A stretch of DNA of 64,000 bases, from positions 171,802 to 235,801 of the forward strand of contig NZ_JADPCJ010000001.1 in the NCBI RefSeq assembly GCF_015670795.1. The letters run 5' to 3'. Positions within the stretch are counted from its first letter, which is position 1. Each line of letters starts with the position of its first letter. The translations under genes and the position numbers were made by a program. Shown here piece by piece: positions 34,460 to 43,317 of the stretch. The notes under the pieces were generated by a model, which made no database searches, was not told where the DNA came from, and saw nothing but the letters and a program-made list of their open reading frames with translations. This DNA comes from Collinsella aerofaciens (GTDB lineage Bacteria > Actinomycetota > Coriobacteriia > Coriobacteriales > Coriobacteriaceae).

Positions 34460-36193
34460 ATGTCGCAAAACGATCGAACTCAACTGATTCCCGATCCGCA
34501 GCAGCCGAGCAGGCACACCGGCGGCGTTCAGTCGCCGCGTCCTATCGCGCCGAGCCACGGTCAGCAGCGTAGTGCAGCAAACGCTTCCCAACACCCGAAC
34601 CAACAGCGACAGCAGCGTCAACAACGTCAGCGGCGCCAGGCAAACGGCAATGCGCCCAAGCAGCCCCCCACGCACGCTCGAGGCGATCGCGGCCCCGCGC
34701 GCAAACCCGCCGAGAACAATAAGTCGGGCAAAAAGACGACGTTATTTGTCGTCCTGGGCCTAATCGTCATTGTCTATATAGTAGGCGTCGTAGCGTTTTC
34801 GCAGGTAGCCTACCCCAACACCACCATCGCCGGCGTCGACGTCTCGTTCTCCAACGCTTCGTCTGCCGCCACCAAGGTCAATTCGGCATGGAAGCACTAT
34901 AAGCTCGCCGTGACAGGCGATGACTTTAGCTGGACCTATCAGCCCGAGTCCGATGAGCCCATCGTCGACGGCGAAGCTGCCGCAAAAGAAATCATCAGCC
35001 ACAACGAAGCCTTTGTATGGCCGGTCCGCCTTGTGGAATCCTTAAGCGGCAAGGCCAATAAAACCGCTACCTCCAACGAAGTCGATCTTGATCAAGACGT
35101 CGACCTGTCCATGCTCTCCGATACCTTTGACCAAAAGAAGTTTGAGAAGGATCTGGGCGCCGCCATCGACGAGTTTAATGAGGGCCGTTCGGGCACGTTC
35201 GAGGCCAATAGCTCCTATGACGAGCGCGCCGGCAAGTTTACCGTCGAGAAGGCGCGCTCCAACGAAAAACTCAACCGCGACCATGTCATTAAATATGCCG
35301 AGCTCGAGCTTGCCTCGCTGGCCGAGACCGTAGATCTTTCCAAGCTCGGCAACGATGCCTATGAGCCGCTCAATGGAACGCTGACCGATGATCAGATTCA
35401 GGCCGCATGCGATGCCGCCAACAACTTCCTGGGCGTCAACGTGACCCTCAAGCTCAACGGCGAGGATGCCGGCAAGGTTGATGGCAGCTCCGTATTGCAG
35501 TGGATCAGCTTTGCCGATCCGGCCAACCCCACGCTCGATTCGTCGCAGATCAGCAGCTGGGCAGCCGAGCTCGCCAACGGCTTTAATACCGTGGGCTCTA
35601 CTCGCTGGTGGACGCGCGCCGATGGCAAGCAGTGCGCCGTCGAAGGCGGTGACTTTGGTTGGTCCATCGACAGTAGCTCGCTCGCCAAGCAGGTCGAGGA
35701 CGCCATTAACAACAAACAGACCGGCGAAATCGAGATCAAGTACTCCCAGAAGGCCGACACCTTTACCGCAAAGGGAGAGCCCGACTGGAAGGCATACATC
35801 GATGTCGATCTGTCCGAGCAGCACGCGCGCTACTACGACGAGAACGGCAATATCGTTTGGGAGGCCAACTTTATTTCCGGGAAACCGGGCGAAGACGCCA
35901 CCCCCGAGGGCGTGTGGCAGATCAACAGCAACGACGGCGGCAGCACCCTGATCGGAGCCAAGGACCCCGAGACCGGTAAGCCCAAATACGAGAGCCCGGT
36001 GAGCTACTGGATGCCGTTCGAGGGCAATATGATCGGCTTCCACGACGCCACCTGGCAAAACGACAAGAGCTTCGATAATGCCGAGTCGTACAAGTGGTGC
36101 GGCAGCCACGGTTGCATCAACCTGCGCCTGGCAGACGCCAAGGCACTTCACGACTGCATCAAAGTCGGCCTGTGCGTGGTTGTCCACTCGTAG
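34460..36193 (+). CDS. Membrane-anchored L,D-transpeptidase (YkuD) with PG-binding domains
   Basis: 577 residues; the ATG at 34460 is better spaced from GAAGGAT than that at 34451. A Gln/Arg-rich cytoplasmic N-terminus (~95 residues) precedes one membrane segment (FVVLGLIVIVYIVGVVAF), then an extracellular part with VanW/YoaR-type repeats (about 120-430) and the C-terminal YkuD domain with GSHGCINLRLADA, where the Cys is the nucleophile and the His is general. It should make or modify 3-3 peptidoglycan crosslinks on the cell surface. Stands between a terminator and the exporter operon. Confidence 0.9.
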   Translation: MSQNDRTQLIPDPQQPSRHTGGVQSPRPIAPSHGQQRSAANASQHPNQQRQQRQQRQRRQANGNAPKQPPTHARGDRGPARKPAENNKSGKKTTLFVVLGLIVIVYIVGVVAFSQVAYPNTTIAGVDVSFSNASSAATKVNSAWKHYKLAVTGDDFSWTYQPESDEPIVDGEAAAKEIISHNEAFVWPVRLVESLSGKANKTATSNEVDLDQDVDLSMLSDTFDQKKFEKDLGAAIDEFNEGRSGTFEANSSYDERAGKFTVEKARSNEKLNRDHVIKYAELELASLAETVDLSKLGNDAYEPLNGTLTDDQIQAACDAANNFLGVNVTLKLNGEDAGKVDGSSVLQWISFADPANPTLDSSQISSWAAELANGFNTVGSTRWWTRADGKQCAVEGGDFGWSIDSSSLAKQVEDAINNKQTGEIEIKYSQKADTFTAKGEPDWKAYIDVDLSEQHARYYDENGNIVWEANFISGKPGEDATPEGVWQINSNDGGSTLIGAKDPETGKPKYESPVSYWMPFEGNMIGFHDATWQNDKSFDNAESYKWCGSHGCINLRLADAKALHDCIKVGLCVVVHS

Positions 36194-36261
36194 TGCAACG
36201 CGCACATTCCTACAACATGGAGCTGCTGCGACCAATCTAACAGTTCCGAAAGAAACCGTCT

Positions 36262-36291
36262 TATGCGCCCGCCTCAACCGGTGGGCGCATA
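36262..36291 (+). terminator. Hairpin between the transpeptidase and the exporter operon
   Basis: TATGCGCCC (36262-36270) pairs with GGGCGCATA (36283-36291). There is no T-tract, so termination is uncertain. Confidence 0.45.
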
Positions 36292-36325
36292 TACTTATCG
36301 AGGTACTTTCTATAAAGGAGACGCT

Positions 36326-37699
36326 ATGCCGAATGTCCCCACGACCACCCCGGGCCCGGATGATACCGAGCACACGCTCGAAGATGTCACCGAAACGATT
36401 CCTCTGATTACAAACGTACATGCCGATAAGCAGAGCGGACGCGCGAACGATGCGACCGAGATTTCCGATGAAGAGGCATATGCCAAGCTCAAGGCAAAAC
36501 GTGCCGAACGTCGACGCAAAAAGCTCATCCGACGCGGCATTGCGGCCGGCGTCGTGGCCGCCATTGTGCTCATCGCCGTTGTCGTGACCTTAGCCATCAA
36601 CGCACGGCCCGCAGGCAACAACGGGCCTGTGACCGACATGGTGACCGAGGGAACGTTTACCACAACGGTCGAGGCGAAAGGCCAGCTCAAACCCATTTCG
36701 TCCTCAGTGGTCTCCCCTTCTGTCGACGGTACGGTCGATTCGATCAACGTGCAGGCAGGCCAATCCGTCAACGAGGGCGACGTGCTTATGACCATTAAAA
36801 ACGACGAGCTCGATCGCAACGTTGCCGAGGCGCAGCGTGCAGTTGCAGCCGCCCAGGAAGACCTCACCAACGCGCAGAAAGCCGCAGCTGCCGCATCGAC
36901 GGACACGAACGCCGTATCGGCCGCGCAGCGCAGCCTCGCATCGGCCCAGGCAAACCTCGATCAGGCGAACGCCAAGGCAGCCAGCCGTACGGTCACGGCC
37001 CCGAGCTCGGGTAGCATCGTGGAGCTCAACGCTAAGGTGGGCGCCACGGTAACAGGCGGCATGATCATGGGCGAAAGCGATACGAGCGGCGGCAAGCAGT
37101 GCATGCAGATCGCCGACCTATCCAAGATGAAGGTGACCGTGCAGGTGGGCGAAAAGGACATCGCCAAGATCGCTGTTGGGCAGAGCGCCAACGTCACGTA
37201 TCCCGCGTTTCCCGATATCGTGAGCCAGGGAACCGTTACGGCCATCGCGTCGGTGGCAAACTCCGACGCCGCCAACGGTGGCGGCAGCGTGACCTTTAAC
37301 GTCGACATCCTCATCGAGGCGCCCGACGCGCGCCTGAAGCCGGGCATGACGGCCGAGGTATCGGTGGTGACCGAGCAGCTCGACGACGTGGTGATGGTGC
37401 CGACGATGGCGCTCATGACCGAGGATGGCGAACACTATTACGTCAACGTGGCAACCGATGACGAGGGCAAGCAAACCCATCGCGTGAAGGTGACCATCGT
37501 GACGCAAAACGACAACGAAGCCGTAGTCGGCAAGACACAGGTCAAGCCCGACGACCAGGGCAACGAGATCAACTCCAACGTGCCGGTTACCAAGCTGCGC
37601 GATGGCAACACCCTCGTCATGGACACCGGAGCGGACGCAACGGCTGACGGCGGCTACAGCGCGGATTCGGGCAGTATGTCTGACGATGAGGGCATGTAA
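36326..37699 (+). CDS. MacA/HlyD-like periplasmic-adaptor-type efflux subunit
   Basis: 457 residues; the ATG at 36326 has AAAGGAGA upstream. Cytoplasmic N-terminus, one membrane segment (GIAAGVVAAIVLIAVVVTLAI), biotinyl-lipoyl halves (VSPSVDGTVDSINVQAGQSV and VTAPSSGSIVELNAKVGATV) separated by a coiled-coil of Ala/Gln repeats, then the beta-barrel region. The tail is Asp/Ser-rich. In Gram-positives such proteins assist MacB-type exporters. The stop overlaps the ATPase start (TAATG). Substrate unknown; possibly a peptide or antibiotic. Confidence 0.87.
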   Translation: MPNVPTTTPGPDDTEHTLEDVTETIPLITNVHADKQSGRANDATEISDEEAYAKLKAKRAERRRKKLIRRGIAAGVVAAIVLIAVVVTLAINARPAGNNGPVTDMVTEGTFTTTVEAKGQLKPISSSVVSPSVDGTVDSINVQAGQSVNEGDVLMTIKNDELDRNVAEAQRAVAAAQEDLTNAQKAAAAASTDTNAVSAAQRSLASAQANLDQANAKAASRTVTAPSSGSIVELNAKVGATVTGGMIMGESDTSGGKQCMQIADLSKMKVTVQVGEKDIAKIAVGQSANVTYPAFPDIVSQGTVTAIASVANSDAANGGGSVTFNVDILIEAPDARLKPGMTAEVSVVTEQLDDVVMVPTMALMTEDGEHYYVNVATDDEGKQTHRVKVTIVTQNDNEAVVGKTQVKPDDQGNEINSNVPVTKLRDGNTLVMDTGADATADGGYSADSGSMSDDEGM

Positions 37700-38472
37700 T
37701 GCGTCCCGTTATCGACATCCGCAACGTACACCGCATCTTTGAGAGCGAGGCAGGTTGCGCCCACATCCTGCACAACGTGAGCCTGGCGGTAAATCCCGGC
37801 GAATTCGTCGCTATCACTGGCCCCTCGGGCTCGGGCAAATCAACGCTCATGAACATCCTAGGCTGCCTGGATAAGCCGACGGCGGGCGACTATTACCTGC
37901 AAGGGCTCAACGTGGCCGAGCTCGATGATGACGAGCTCACCGAAGTTCGCGCCCTGAGCATTGGCTTTGTCTTTCAGAGCTTCAACTTGCTGCCGCGCCT
38001 GTCGGTTATCGAAAACGTCATGCTGCCGCTGGCCTACACCAATGTGCCCCGAAGCCAGCGCGAAATGCGCGCCGTGCACGCGCTGCAGGCTGTCACGCTA
38101 CCAGTCGACCACTGGGACCACCGCATATCCGAGCTCTCGGGCGGCCAGATGCAGCGCGTCGCCATCGCGCGCGCCCTCGTCAATGACCCGCCCATCATTC
38201 TGGCCGACGAGCCGACAGGAAACCTGGACTCCGCTACCGGAGCGCTTGTGATGGAGACCTTCCATAAGCTCCAGAAGCGCGGCAAAACCATCGTTCTTAT
38301 CACACACGACCCCGGCATCGCCGCCGAGGCCGACCGTGCCGTGACCATCCGCGACGGTCGCATTCACGACGGCGCGTATATTCCACATGCACCGCGGACC
38401 CTGCGCAGCGCCGTAGATAGCCTGCCCATGATTTCCGCCTCCGCCAACCCGCCGAAAGGAGTGATGGCATGA
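37699..38472 (+). CDS. MacB-type ABC transporter ATPase
   Basis: 257 residues. Walker A GPSGSGKST, Q-loop FVFQSFNLLPRLS, signature LSGGQMQRVAIARAL, Walker B IILADEPTGNLD, His loop LITHDPG: a complete LolD/MacB ATPase. A short unusual C-terminal extension (DGAYIPHAPRTLRSAVDS...) follows. It overlaps both neighbours by one and four bases, giving a three-gene operon. Confidence 0.93.
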   Translation: MRPVIDIRNVHRIFESEAGCAHILHNVSLAVNPGEFVAITGPSGSGKSTLMNILGCLDKPTAGDYYLQGLNVAELDDDELTEVRALSIGFVFQSFNLLPRLSVIENVMLPLAYTNVPRSQREMRAVHALQAVTLPVDHWDHRISELSGGQMQRVAIARALVNDPPIILADEPTGNLDSATGALVMETFHKLQKRGKTIVLITHDPGIAAEADRAVTIRDGRIHDGAYIPHAPRTLRSAVDSLPMISASANPPKGVMA

Positions 38473-39683
38473 GCGCCCGCGATCTCATCCAGGAAGCCCT
38501 TCACTCGCTCGAAGCCAACAAGGGGCGTAGCCTGCTCACTATCCTGGGCATTGTCATCGGCATCGCCTCAGTCATTGCAATGACCTCGCTCATCGGCGGC
38601 ATCCAAAACAGCCTGGTCAACAGTCTGGGCCTCAATGCGGCACGCATGGTGCAAATCTATTCGTCGCAAGAACTCACCGAGTCGGACATCGAGAAACTTC
38701 AAAAACTGGTGCCGCAGATTGAGCAGATCGGCATTGTCGACAGTGCCTATACCGAGTACAAGACCGGCGATAAAAGCTATACCGTCATGGCACAGGGTGT
38801 CGATAGCAACATGCTCGACGCCGTGGGGGCCAGCAAGCTCGTTGCGGGGCGCACCTATTCCCAGGCCGAGTCCCAATCAGGCTCGCGCGTGGCGCTCATC
38901 AGCCGCGGCGGCGCCGATCAGCTTTACGGCAACGAACAGGATGCGCTGGGGAAAACCATCAAGGTGTCCAACGGCGAGGTGCAGATTGTAGGCGTGATTG
39001 ATGGCGGCAGCGACTCCATGGGCTCGCTCACGCTGTATATGCCACGCGAAACCATCTCCGGGCTGTTTGGCGACGAGAACCCTTCATTCCCCAGCGTGAC
39101 GGCACTTGCCGCCGAGGGCACGGACATGGATGAGCTCTGCAAGACCATCGAGTCCAAGGTGCGCGCGATGAAGGGCATCGCGGAGGATGATGAGTACGAC
39201 AGTGTATCGGCGACCTCCATGAAAAGCGCCATCGATGCACTCAACTCCTTTATGGGCGCGTTCTCGCTTATCATGGGTGCTGTCGCCAGCATCTCGCTGC
39301 TTGTCGGCGGTATCGGCATTATGAATATGATGCTCACCAACGTGACCGAGCGCATCCGCGAGATCGGTATTCGCCGTGCCCTGGGCGCCAGTCGTCGCGA
39401 TATCACCGCGCAGTTTTTGGCCGAGTCCTCGGCACTGTGCGTCACCGGTGGCCTGCTGGGTGTCCTGATTGGCTATCTGCTGGCCTGGGGCCTCGCGATG
39501 TTTGCCGCAGGATCAGGGGTTCTCAGCGAGCTCGGTGCCAGCGGGCAAATCACGCCGAGCTTTTCAATCGCCACGGTACTGCTGGCCTTCGGCGTCTCCG
39601 TCGGCATCGGCGTAATCTTTGGCTTCTACCCCGCTCGCCGCGCGGCAAAGCTCGACCCGGTGGAGTGCCTTCGCTACCAGTAA
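38469..39683 (+). CDS. MacB-type permease (FtsX and MacB_PCD domains)
   Basis: 404 residues. One membrane helix at residues ~20-42 (RSLLTILGIVIGIASVIAMT), a large extracellular MacB_PCD domain to ~265, then three helices (FSLIMGAVASISLLVGGIGI, LGVLIGYLLAWGLAMFA, ATVLLAFGVSVGIGVIFG). The REIGIRRALGASRRDI coupling motif follows the second helix, typical of FtsX. Start overlaps the ATPase stop as ATGA. Element E lies downstream, then the acquired-looking cobalamin block. Confidence 0.92.
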   Translation: MSARDLIQEALHSLEANKGRSLLTILGIVIGIASVIAMTSLIGGIQNSLVNSLGLNAARMVQIYSSQELTESDIEKLQKLVPQIEQIGIVDSAYTEYKTGDKSYTVMAQGVDSNMLDAVGASKLVAGRTYSQAESQSGSRVALISRGGADQLYGNEQDALGKTIKVSNGEVQIVGVIDGGSDSMGSLTLYMPRETISGLFGDENPSFPSVTALAAEGTDMDELCKTIESKVRAMKGIAEDDEYDSVSATSMKSAIDALNSFMGAFSLIMGAVASISLLVGGIGIMNMMLTNVTERIREIGIRRALGASRRDITAQFLAESSALCVTGGLLGVLIGYLLAWGLAMFAAGSGVLSELGASGQITPSFSIATVLLAFGVSVGIGVIFGFYPARRAAKLDPVECLRYQ

Positions 39684-39695
39684 GCCACCACCAAA

Positions 39696-39763
39696 AAGTT
39701 GCGGTGAATTAGGGACTGGATATGCTATCTAGCAGCAAAACAGACACTATTTCACCGCAACTT
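39696..39763. repeat. Palindromic element E (AGTTGCGGTGAAATAG family)
   Basis: 17-bp arms 39696-39712 and 39747-39763 with one mismatch, third copy of the family seen at 23186 and 23528. Its loop has GCTATCTAGCAGCAAAAC. It lies between the convergent exporter and cobalamin operons and abuts the IS21-like scrap. Confidence 0.8.
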
Positions 39764-39862
39764 ATTGAAGGGCTGCTTACGCCAGTTCCGGGCGTCGTCC
39801 TCGAGCTTTTGGCGGATGACGGTCTTGTACGGTTCGAGCTTGCTCGAGGCGCTCCTCCTCGC
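39764..39862 (-). pseudogene. IS21-type (IstA) transposase fragment
   Basis: Minus-strand translation gives ASSKLEPYKTVIRQKLEDD followed by ARNWRKQ, which resembles the IstA segment SKLDPYKxxIxxxLEDDxxxxRKQ found after the HTH of IS21-family transposases. The similarity stops where element E begins. Only about 30 codons remain. Family assignment is from memory of the motif. Confidence 0.5.
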
Positions 39863-39893
39863 GGGCGGGAGTGCGCGCAGGCGCGGCGAGCGC

Positions 39894-40667
39894 CTAGCGC
39901 GCGAACTCCCGTAAGAGCGCGTCTTCCACTTCCCGAAGCGAAAGGGCCCCGCCTCCCTCGGCGGGACGGGTGACCACGATGCAGCGCGCTCCCGCGTCGC
40001 GCGCGGCGGCGAGCTTCTCGGCCGTGCCGCCTACGGTTCCCGAGTCCTTGGTCACAAGCCACTGGGCGCCCACCTGCCGAAGCATCGCCTCGTTGAGCTC
40101 GCGGGTGAAGGGCCCCTGCATGCCGATGACGTGCGACGGCGAAAACCCCACGTCGATGCACTTCGTTATAGCACCGGGCAGCGGGAGCACACGCACAAAG
40201 AAGCGCTCCGCGAAATCGGCGACGCGCGTGTAGGGAGCAAGCTCCTTGCTCCCCGTCGTGAGAAGCGCGCGACCCGGGTTCTCGGAGAGAAAGCGCGCCG
40301 CGCAGGCGATCGACGCGGCCGACACGACGCCTTTGGGCAGCGCCTCGGCCGGGCGCGCAAGGCGCAGGCATCGTGCACCCACGGCGAGCGAAGCGGCCCG
40401 GATGTTGCCGCTTGCGAGCGTAGCGAAGGGGTGCGTGGCGTCGACGACGATGCGCGCGCCGGAAAGCTCGCGCTCCATGTCGGCCTCGTCGAGCCTGCCC
40501 GCATGCACCTCGATGCCCGAAAGCTCACCCAAAAGCTCGCCTCCGTACTCGGTTGCCGCGTAGGCACGGGCGGGGATGCCCGCCCCGCTCGCCCATTCAC
40601 ACAGAAGGCGGCCCTCGGTGGTGCCGGCGAAGATGCGCAGCGCCGGCGCGGATGCGGGCGCCGTCAC
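39894..40667 (-). CDS. cbiJ: Cobalt-precorrin-6A reductase
   Basis: 257 residues. It starts with a Rossmann-like segment LRIFAGTTEGRLLCEWAS and shows VVDATHPFATLAS and LLTTGSKELAPY, the CobK/CbiJ signatures, plus QWLVTKDSGTVGGTAEKLAAA near the end. It reduces the macrocycle with NADPH. It is the last gene of the long minus-strand cobalamin operon; start overlaps the cbiC stop by 4 nt. The segment ahead of the usual start is a few residues longer than average. Confidence 0.92.
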   Translation of the reverse strand: MTAPASAPALRIFAGTTEGRLLCEWASGAGIPARAYAATEYGGELLGELSGIEVHAGRLDEADMERELSGARIVVDATHPFATLASGNIRAASLAVGARCLRLARPAEALPKGVVSAASIACAARFLSENPGRALLTTGSKELAPYTRVADFAERFFVRVLPLPGAITKCIDVGFSPSHVIGMQGPFTRELNEAMLRQVGAQWLVTKDSGTVGGTAEKLAAARDAGARCIVVTRPAEGGGALSLREVEDALLREFAR

Positions 40668-41305
40668 TTCGGGCCGCCTGGGCGCGTGATCTGGTAGAGA
40701 AGCGCGTTCATAATGGCGGCCGCCACGGTCGAGCCGCCCTTGCGACCCCTCGCGACGATGGCCGGCACGCGTCGCGCGAGTAGCTCCTCTTTCGCCTCGA
40801 CCACGTTCACAAACCCGACCGGCACCCCTACGACGAGCGCGGGCGCGATCTTCCCCGCGTCCATGAGCTCGGCGAGGCGCAGAAGTGCTGTGGGAGCGTT
40901 ACCGACGGCCACGATGAGCGGACCCTCGATGCCGCAAGCTTTGTCCATGCTCGCAACGGCGCGAGTCGTGCCCGCGGCACGCGCAGCCGCGGCGACATCA
41001 GGGTCGGCCATGTAGCAAACGGCCTTGCAGCCGAGCTTCGCGAGCGCGGGCTTGCTTATGCCTGCGAGCGCCATGTTCGTGTCGGTGAGCACCGTGGCCC
41101 CTGCGCGCAGTGCGTCGAGCGCACAGTGCGCGGCGTCATGGGTGAACACGAGGGAATCGGCGTACGAGAAGTCGGCAGTGGTGTGGATGACACGCTTCAC
41201 GACGGGCTCTTCGAGCGGCGGGAACGTGCGCCCGCCGAGCTCTTCGGTGATGATCTCGAAGCTGCGCCGCTCGATGTCGCCGGGCGCCATCTCCTTGGAA
41301 TCCAT
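40664..41305 (-). CDS. cbiC: Cobalt-precorrin-8 methylmutase
   Basis: 213 residues, normal. It moves the C11 methyl to C12 to give cobyrinate. Signatures: VKRVIHTTADFSYADSLVF with the catalytic His region, LTDTNMALAGIS, AVGNAPTALLRLAELM and VGVPVGFVNVVEAKE. It abuts cobO (stop and start adjacent at 41305/41306) and overlaps cbiJ. Confidence 0.94.
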   Translation of the reverse strand: MDSKEMAPGDIERRSFEIITEELGGRTFPPLEEPVVKRVIHTTADFSYADSLVFTHDAAHCALDALRAGATVLTDTNMALAGISKPALAKLGCKAVCYMADPDVAAAARAAGTTRAVASMDKACGIEGPLIVAVGNAPTALLRLAELMDAGKIAPALVVGVPVGFVNVVEAKEELLARRVPAIVARGRKGGSTVAAAIMNALLYQITRPGGPK

Positions 41306-41821
41306 CTAGTACTCCACTCCTTCCCTTGCACATATCCCCTGAGCGTAGGGGTGTTTCTCGCACCGCATCTCGGTTATGTAGTCGGCCTTCTCCACGATCT
41401 TGCGGGAAGGCGCGCGCCCGGTGAGCGCCACTTCGACGCCGCGCGCGGACATATCGAGCGCGCGGTCCACGAGCGCCTCGTCGACAAGCCCCTTCGAAAG
41501 CGCGTCGAGCGCCTCGTCGAGCACGAGCAGCCCCTCCTGCGCGCCCTCGAGCTCGGCGAGCGCGGAAGCGAGGTTCCCATCGTGCAGCTCGCACGTCGCG
41601 GCAAGTTCTTCCGACGTCATCGACCAGGTAAACTTGTCCGACACCTTCCCCGCGAACACAGGCACGCCGAAATGCTCGGCGAGCAGGCGCGCCTCCCCGC
41701 TTTCGCCGTCTTTCAGGAACTGCACGACGACGACGCGGCGGCCTGCGGCGAGCATGCGAAGGGCGAGGCCCATCGCCGCCGTGGTCTTGCCTTTGCCGTC
41801 GCCATGATACACGTGGATCAT
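41306..41821 (-). CDS. cobO: Cob(I)yrinic acid a,c-diamide adenosyltransferase
   Basis: 171 residues. Opens with MIHVYHGDGKGKTTAAMGLA (the CobA/CobO-type P-loop GDGKGKTT), followed by VVVVQFLKDG and VLDEALDALSKGLVDEA, ending in a Cys/His-containing EMRCEKHPYAQGI. It attaches the adenosyl ligand. The ATG (41819-41821) overlaps the cbiP stop as ATGA. Confidence 0.93.
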   Translation of the reverse strand: MIHVYHGDGKGKTTAAMGLALRMLAAGRRVVVVQFLKDGESGEARLLAEHFGVPVFAGKVSDKFTWSMTSEELAATCELHDGNLASALAELEGAQEGLLVLDEALDALSKGLVDEALVDRALDMSARGVEVALTGRAPSRKIVEKADYITEMRCEKHPYAQGICAREGVEY

Positions 41822-43317
41822 ACGCCCTCCTCGATAATGCGGTAGACATACTCCATGTCGAGCGCCCCGCGCACGACGTCGGCCAGGCGGTCGAACTCGC
41901 GCGCACGGTGATCGGCCGCGGACGCCGCGCCCGCAGCACCCACGACGCTCTCGGGCAGGCCGCGCATGCGCGCAAGCGAGCGCGCGAGGGCGAGCGCCAC
42001 CCCCGGTTCGTCGAACAGGCCGTGGAGATAGGTTCCAAACACGTTTCCGCAGGCCGCGCCTTCTGGTTTGCCGCCAATCGTGCCCGCAGGGGCGCAGGAG
42101 ACGGTCGTTTCGCCGTCGTGAATCTCGTACCCGCGCGCCGTCATGCCGTTCCACACCGAGAACGCGCCTTGGGCGCCCGTGATGCGCAGCTCCGACTGGG
42201 CGAGGCGCTTTTCCTCCTTGAACACCGTACTTGCAGGGATGAGCCCGAGCCCACGCGCGGTGCCAGCGCCTTCCCTGCCGTGCGGATCGGAAAGCTCGTC
42301 TCCCAAAAGCTGGTAGCCTCCGCATATGCCGAGCACCGGCGTGCCCGCGCCCGAAAGCGCGCGTACACAGGCTCCGATGCCGCTAGCCGCAAGCCAGCGC
42401 GCGTCGTCGAGCGTGGTCTTCGAGCCGGGGAGCACCACCAGGTCGGGTCGGCCCAGATCGGTCGTCGAGGATACGTAGCGCACGCCCATGCCGGGCACGC
42501 GCGAAAGCGGGTCGAAGTCGGTGAAGTTCGACAGATGCGGAAGGCGCACGACGGCGACGTCGATGACGCCGCGCGCCTCGCGGGCAGATAGGCGCGGCGC
42601 GAGCGAGTCCTCGTCGTCCAGGTCGAGCGTAAGATACGGCACGACCCCCACGACGGGAACCCCGCACATCTTCTCGAGCGGGGCCAAACCCGGGCGCAGG
42701 ATTTCCACATCGCCGCGGAACTTGTTCACCACAAGCCCCCGCAAAAGCGCGCGATCCTCGGGCGCAAAGAGCGCGACCGTACCGTAGAGCTGGGCAAACA
42801 CCCCGCCTGGGTCGATGTCGCCCGCGAGCAGCACGGGAGAGGACACGGCGCGCGCGAGCCCCATGTTGACGATGTCGTTTTCGGAAAGGTTGATTTCGGC
42901 GGGGCTGCCGGCGCCCTCGATGACGATGACGTCGTTTTCCTCCGCGAGCGAATCGAACGCCTCCAAAATCTGCGGCATGAGCGCCTTCTTTCGCGCGAAG
43001 TAGTCCCTCGCAGCAAAGGCTCCCTGCGCCTTGCCGGCCACGATGAGCTGGCTTCGGTGGTCGCTTTCGGGCTTGAGCAGAATGGGGTTCATGCGCACGT
43101 CGGGCGCGATACCGCACGCCTCGGCCTGCATGATCTGGGCGCGCCCCATCTCGAGCCCATCGGCCGTGACACCGCTGTTGAGCGCCATGTTCTGGCTCTT
43201 GAAGGGAGCCACGCGCAGGCCGTCCTGCGAAAGCACACGGCACAGCCCCGCCGCAAGCAGGCTCTTCCCCGCGTTCGACATGGTGCCCTGGATCATGATG
43301 GGCTTCGCCCTACCCAC
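41818..43317 (-). CDS. cbiP: Cobyric acid synthase
   Basis: 499 residues from a GTG (43315-43317) with AAGGAGG 9 nt upstream; a longer frame lies inside cobD. N-terminal dethiobiotin-synthetase-like ATPase (MIQGTMSNAGKSLLAAGLCR, VIEGAGSPAEINL) and C-terminal glutaminase with VLGICGGYQLLG (nucleophile Cys) and YLHGLFDEPG (His). It amidates four side chains of adenosyl-cobyrinic diamide. It overlaps cobD by 8 nt. Confidence 0.95.
   Translation of the reverse strand: MGRAKPIMIQGTMSNAGKSLLAAGLCRVLSQDGLRVAPFKSQNMALNSGVTADGLEMGRAQIMQAEACGIAPDVRMNPILLKPESDHRSQLIVAGKAQGAFAARDYFARKKALMPQILEAFDSLAEENDVIVIEGAGSPAEINLSENDIVNMGLARAVSSPVLLAGDIDPGGVFAQLYGTVALFAPEDRALLRGLVVNKFRGDVEILRPGLAPLEKMCGVPVVGVVPYLTLDLDDEDSLAPRLSAREARGVIDVAVVRLPHLSNFTDFDPLSRVPGMGVRYVSSTTDLGRPDLVVLPGSKTTLDDARWLAASGIGACVRALSGAGTPVLGICGGYQLLGDELSDPHGREGAGTARGLGLIPASTVFKEEKRLAQSELRITGAQGAFSVWNGMTARGYEIHDGETTVSCAPAGTIGGKPEGAACGNVFGTYLHGLFDEPGVALALARSLARMRGLPESVVGAAGAASAADHRAREFDRLADVVRGALDMEYVYRIIEEGV

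Noticed and set aside
39709..40371. 220-codon minus-strand frame overlapping cbiJ
   Set aside because: Out of frame with cbiJ, Arg/Ala-rich, no motifs.
42020..42325. Extended N-terminus for CobO running into cbiP
   Set aside because: The extension is antisense-like Arg/Gly/Ala sequence; the ATG at 41819-41821 directly precedes the P-loop and overlaps the cbiP stop.
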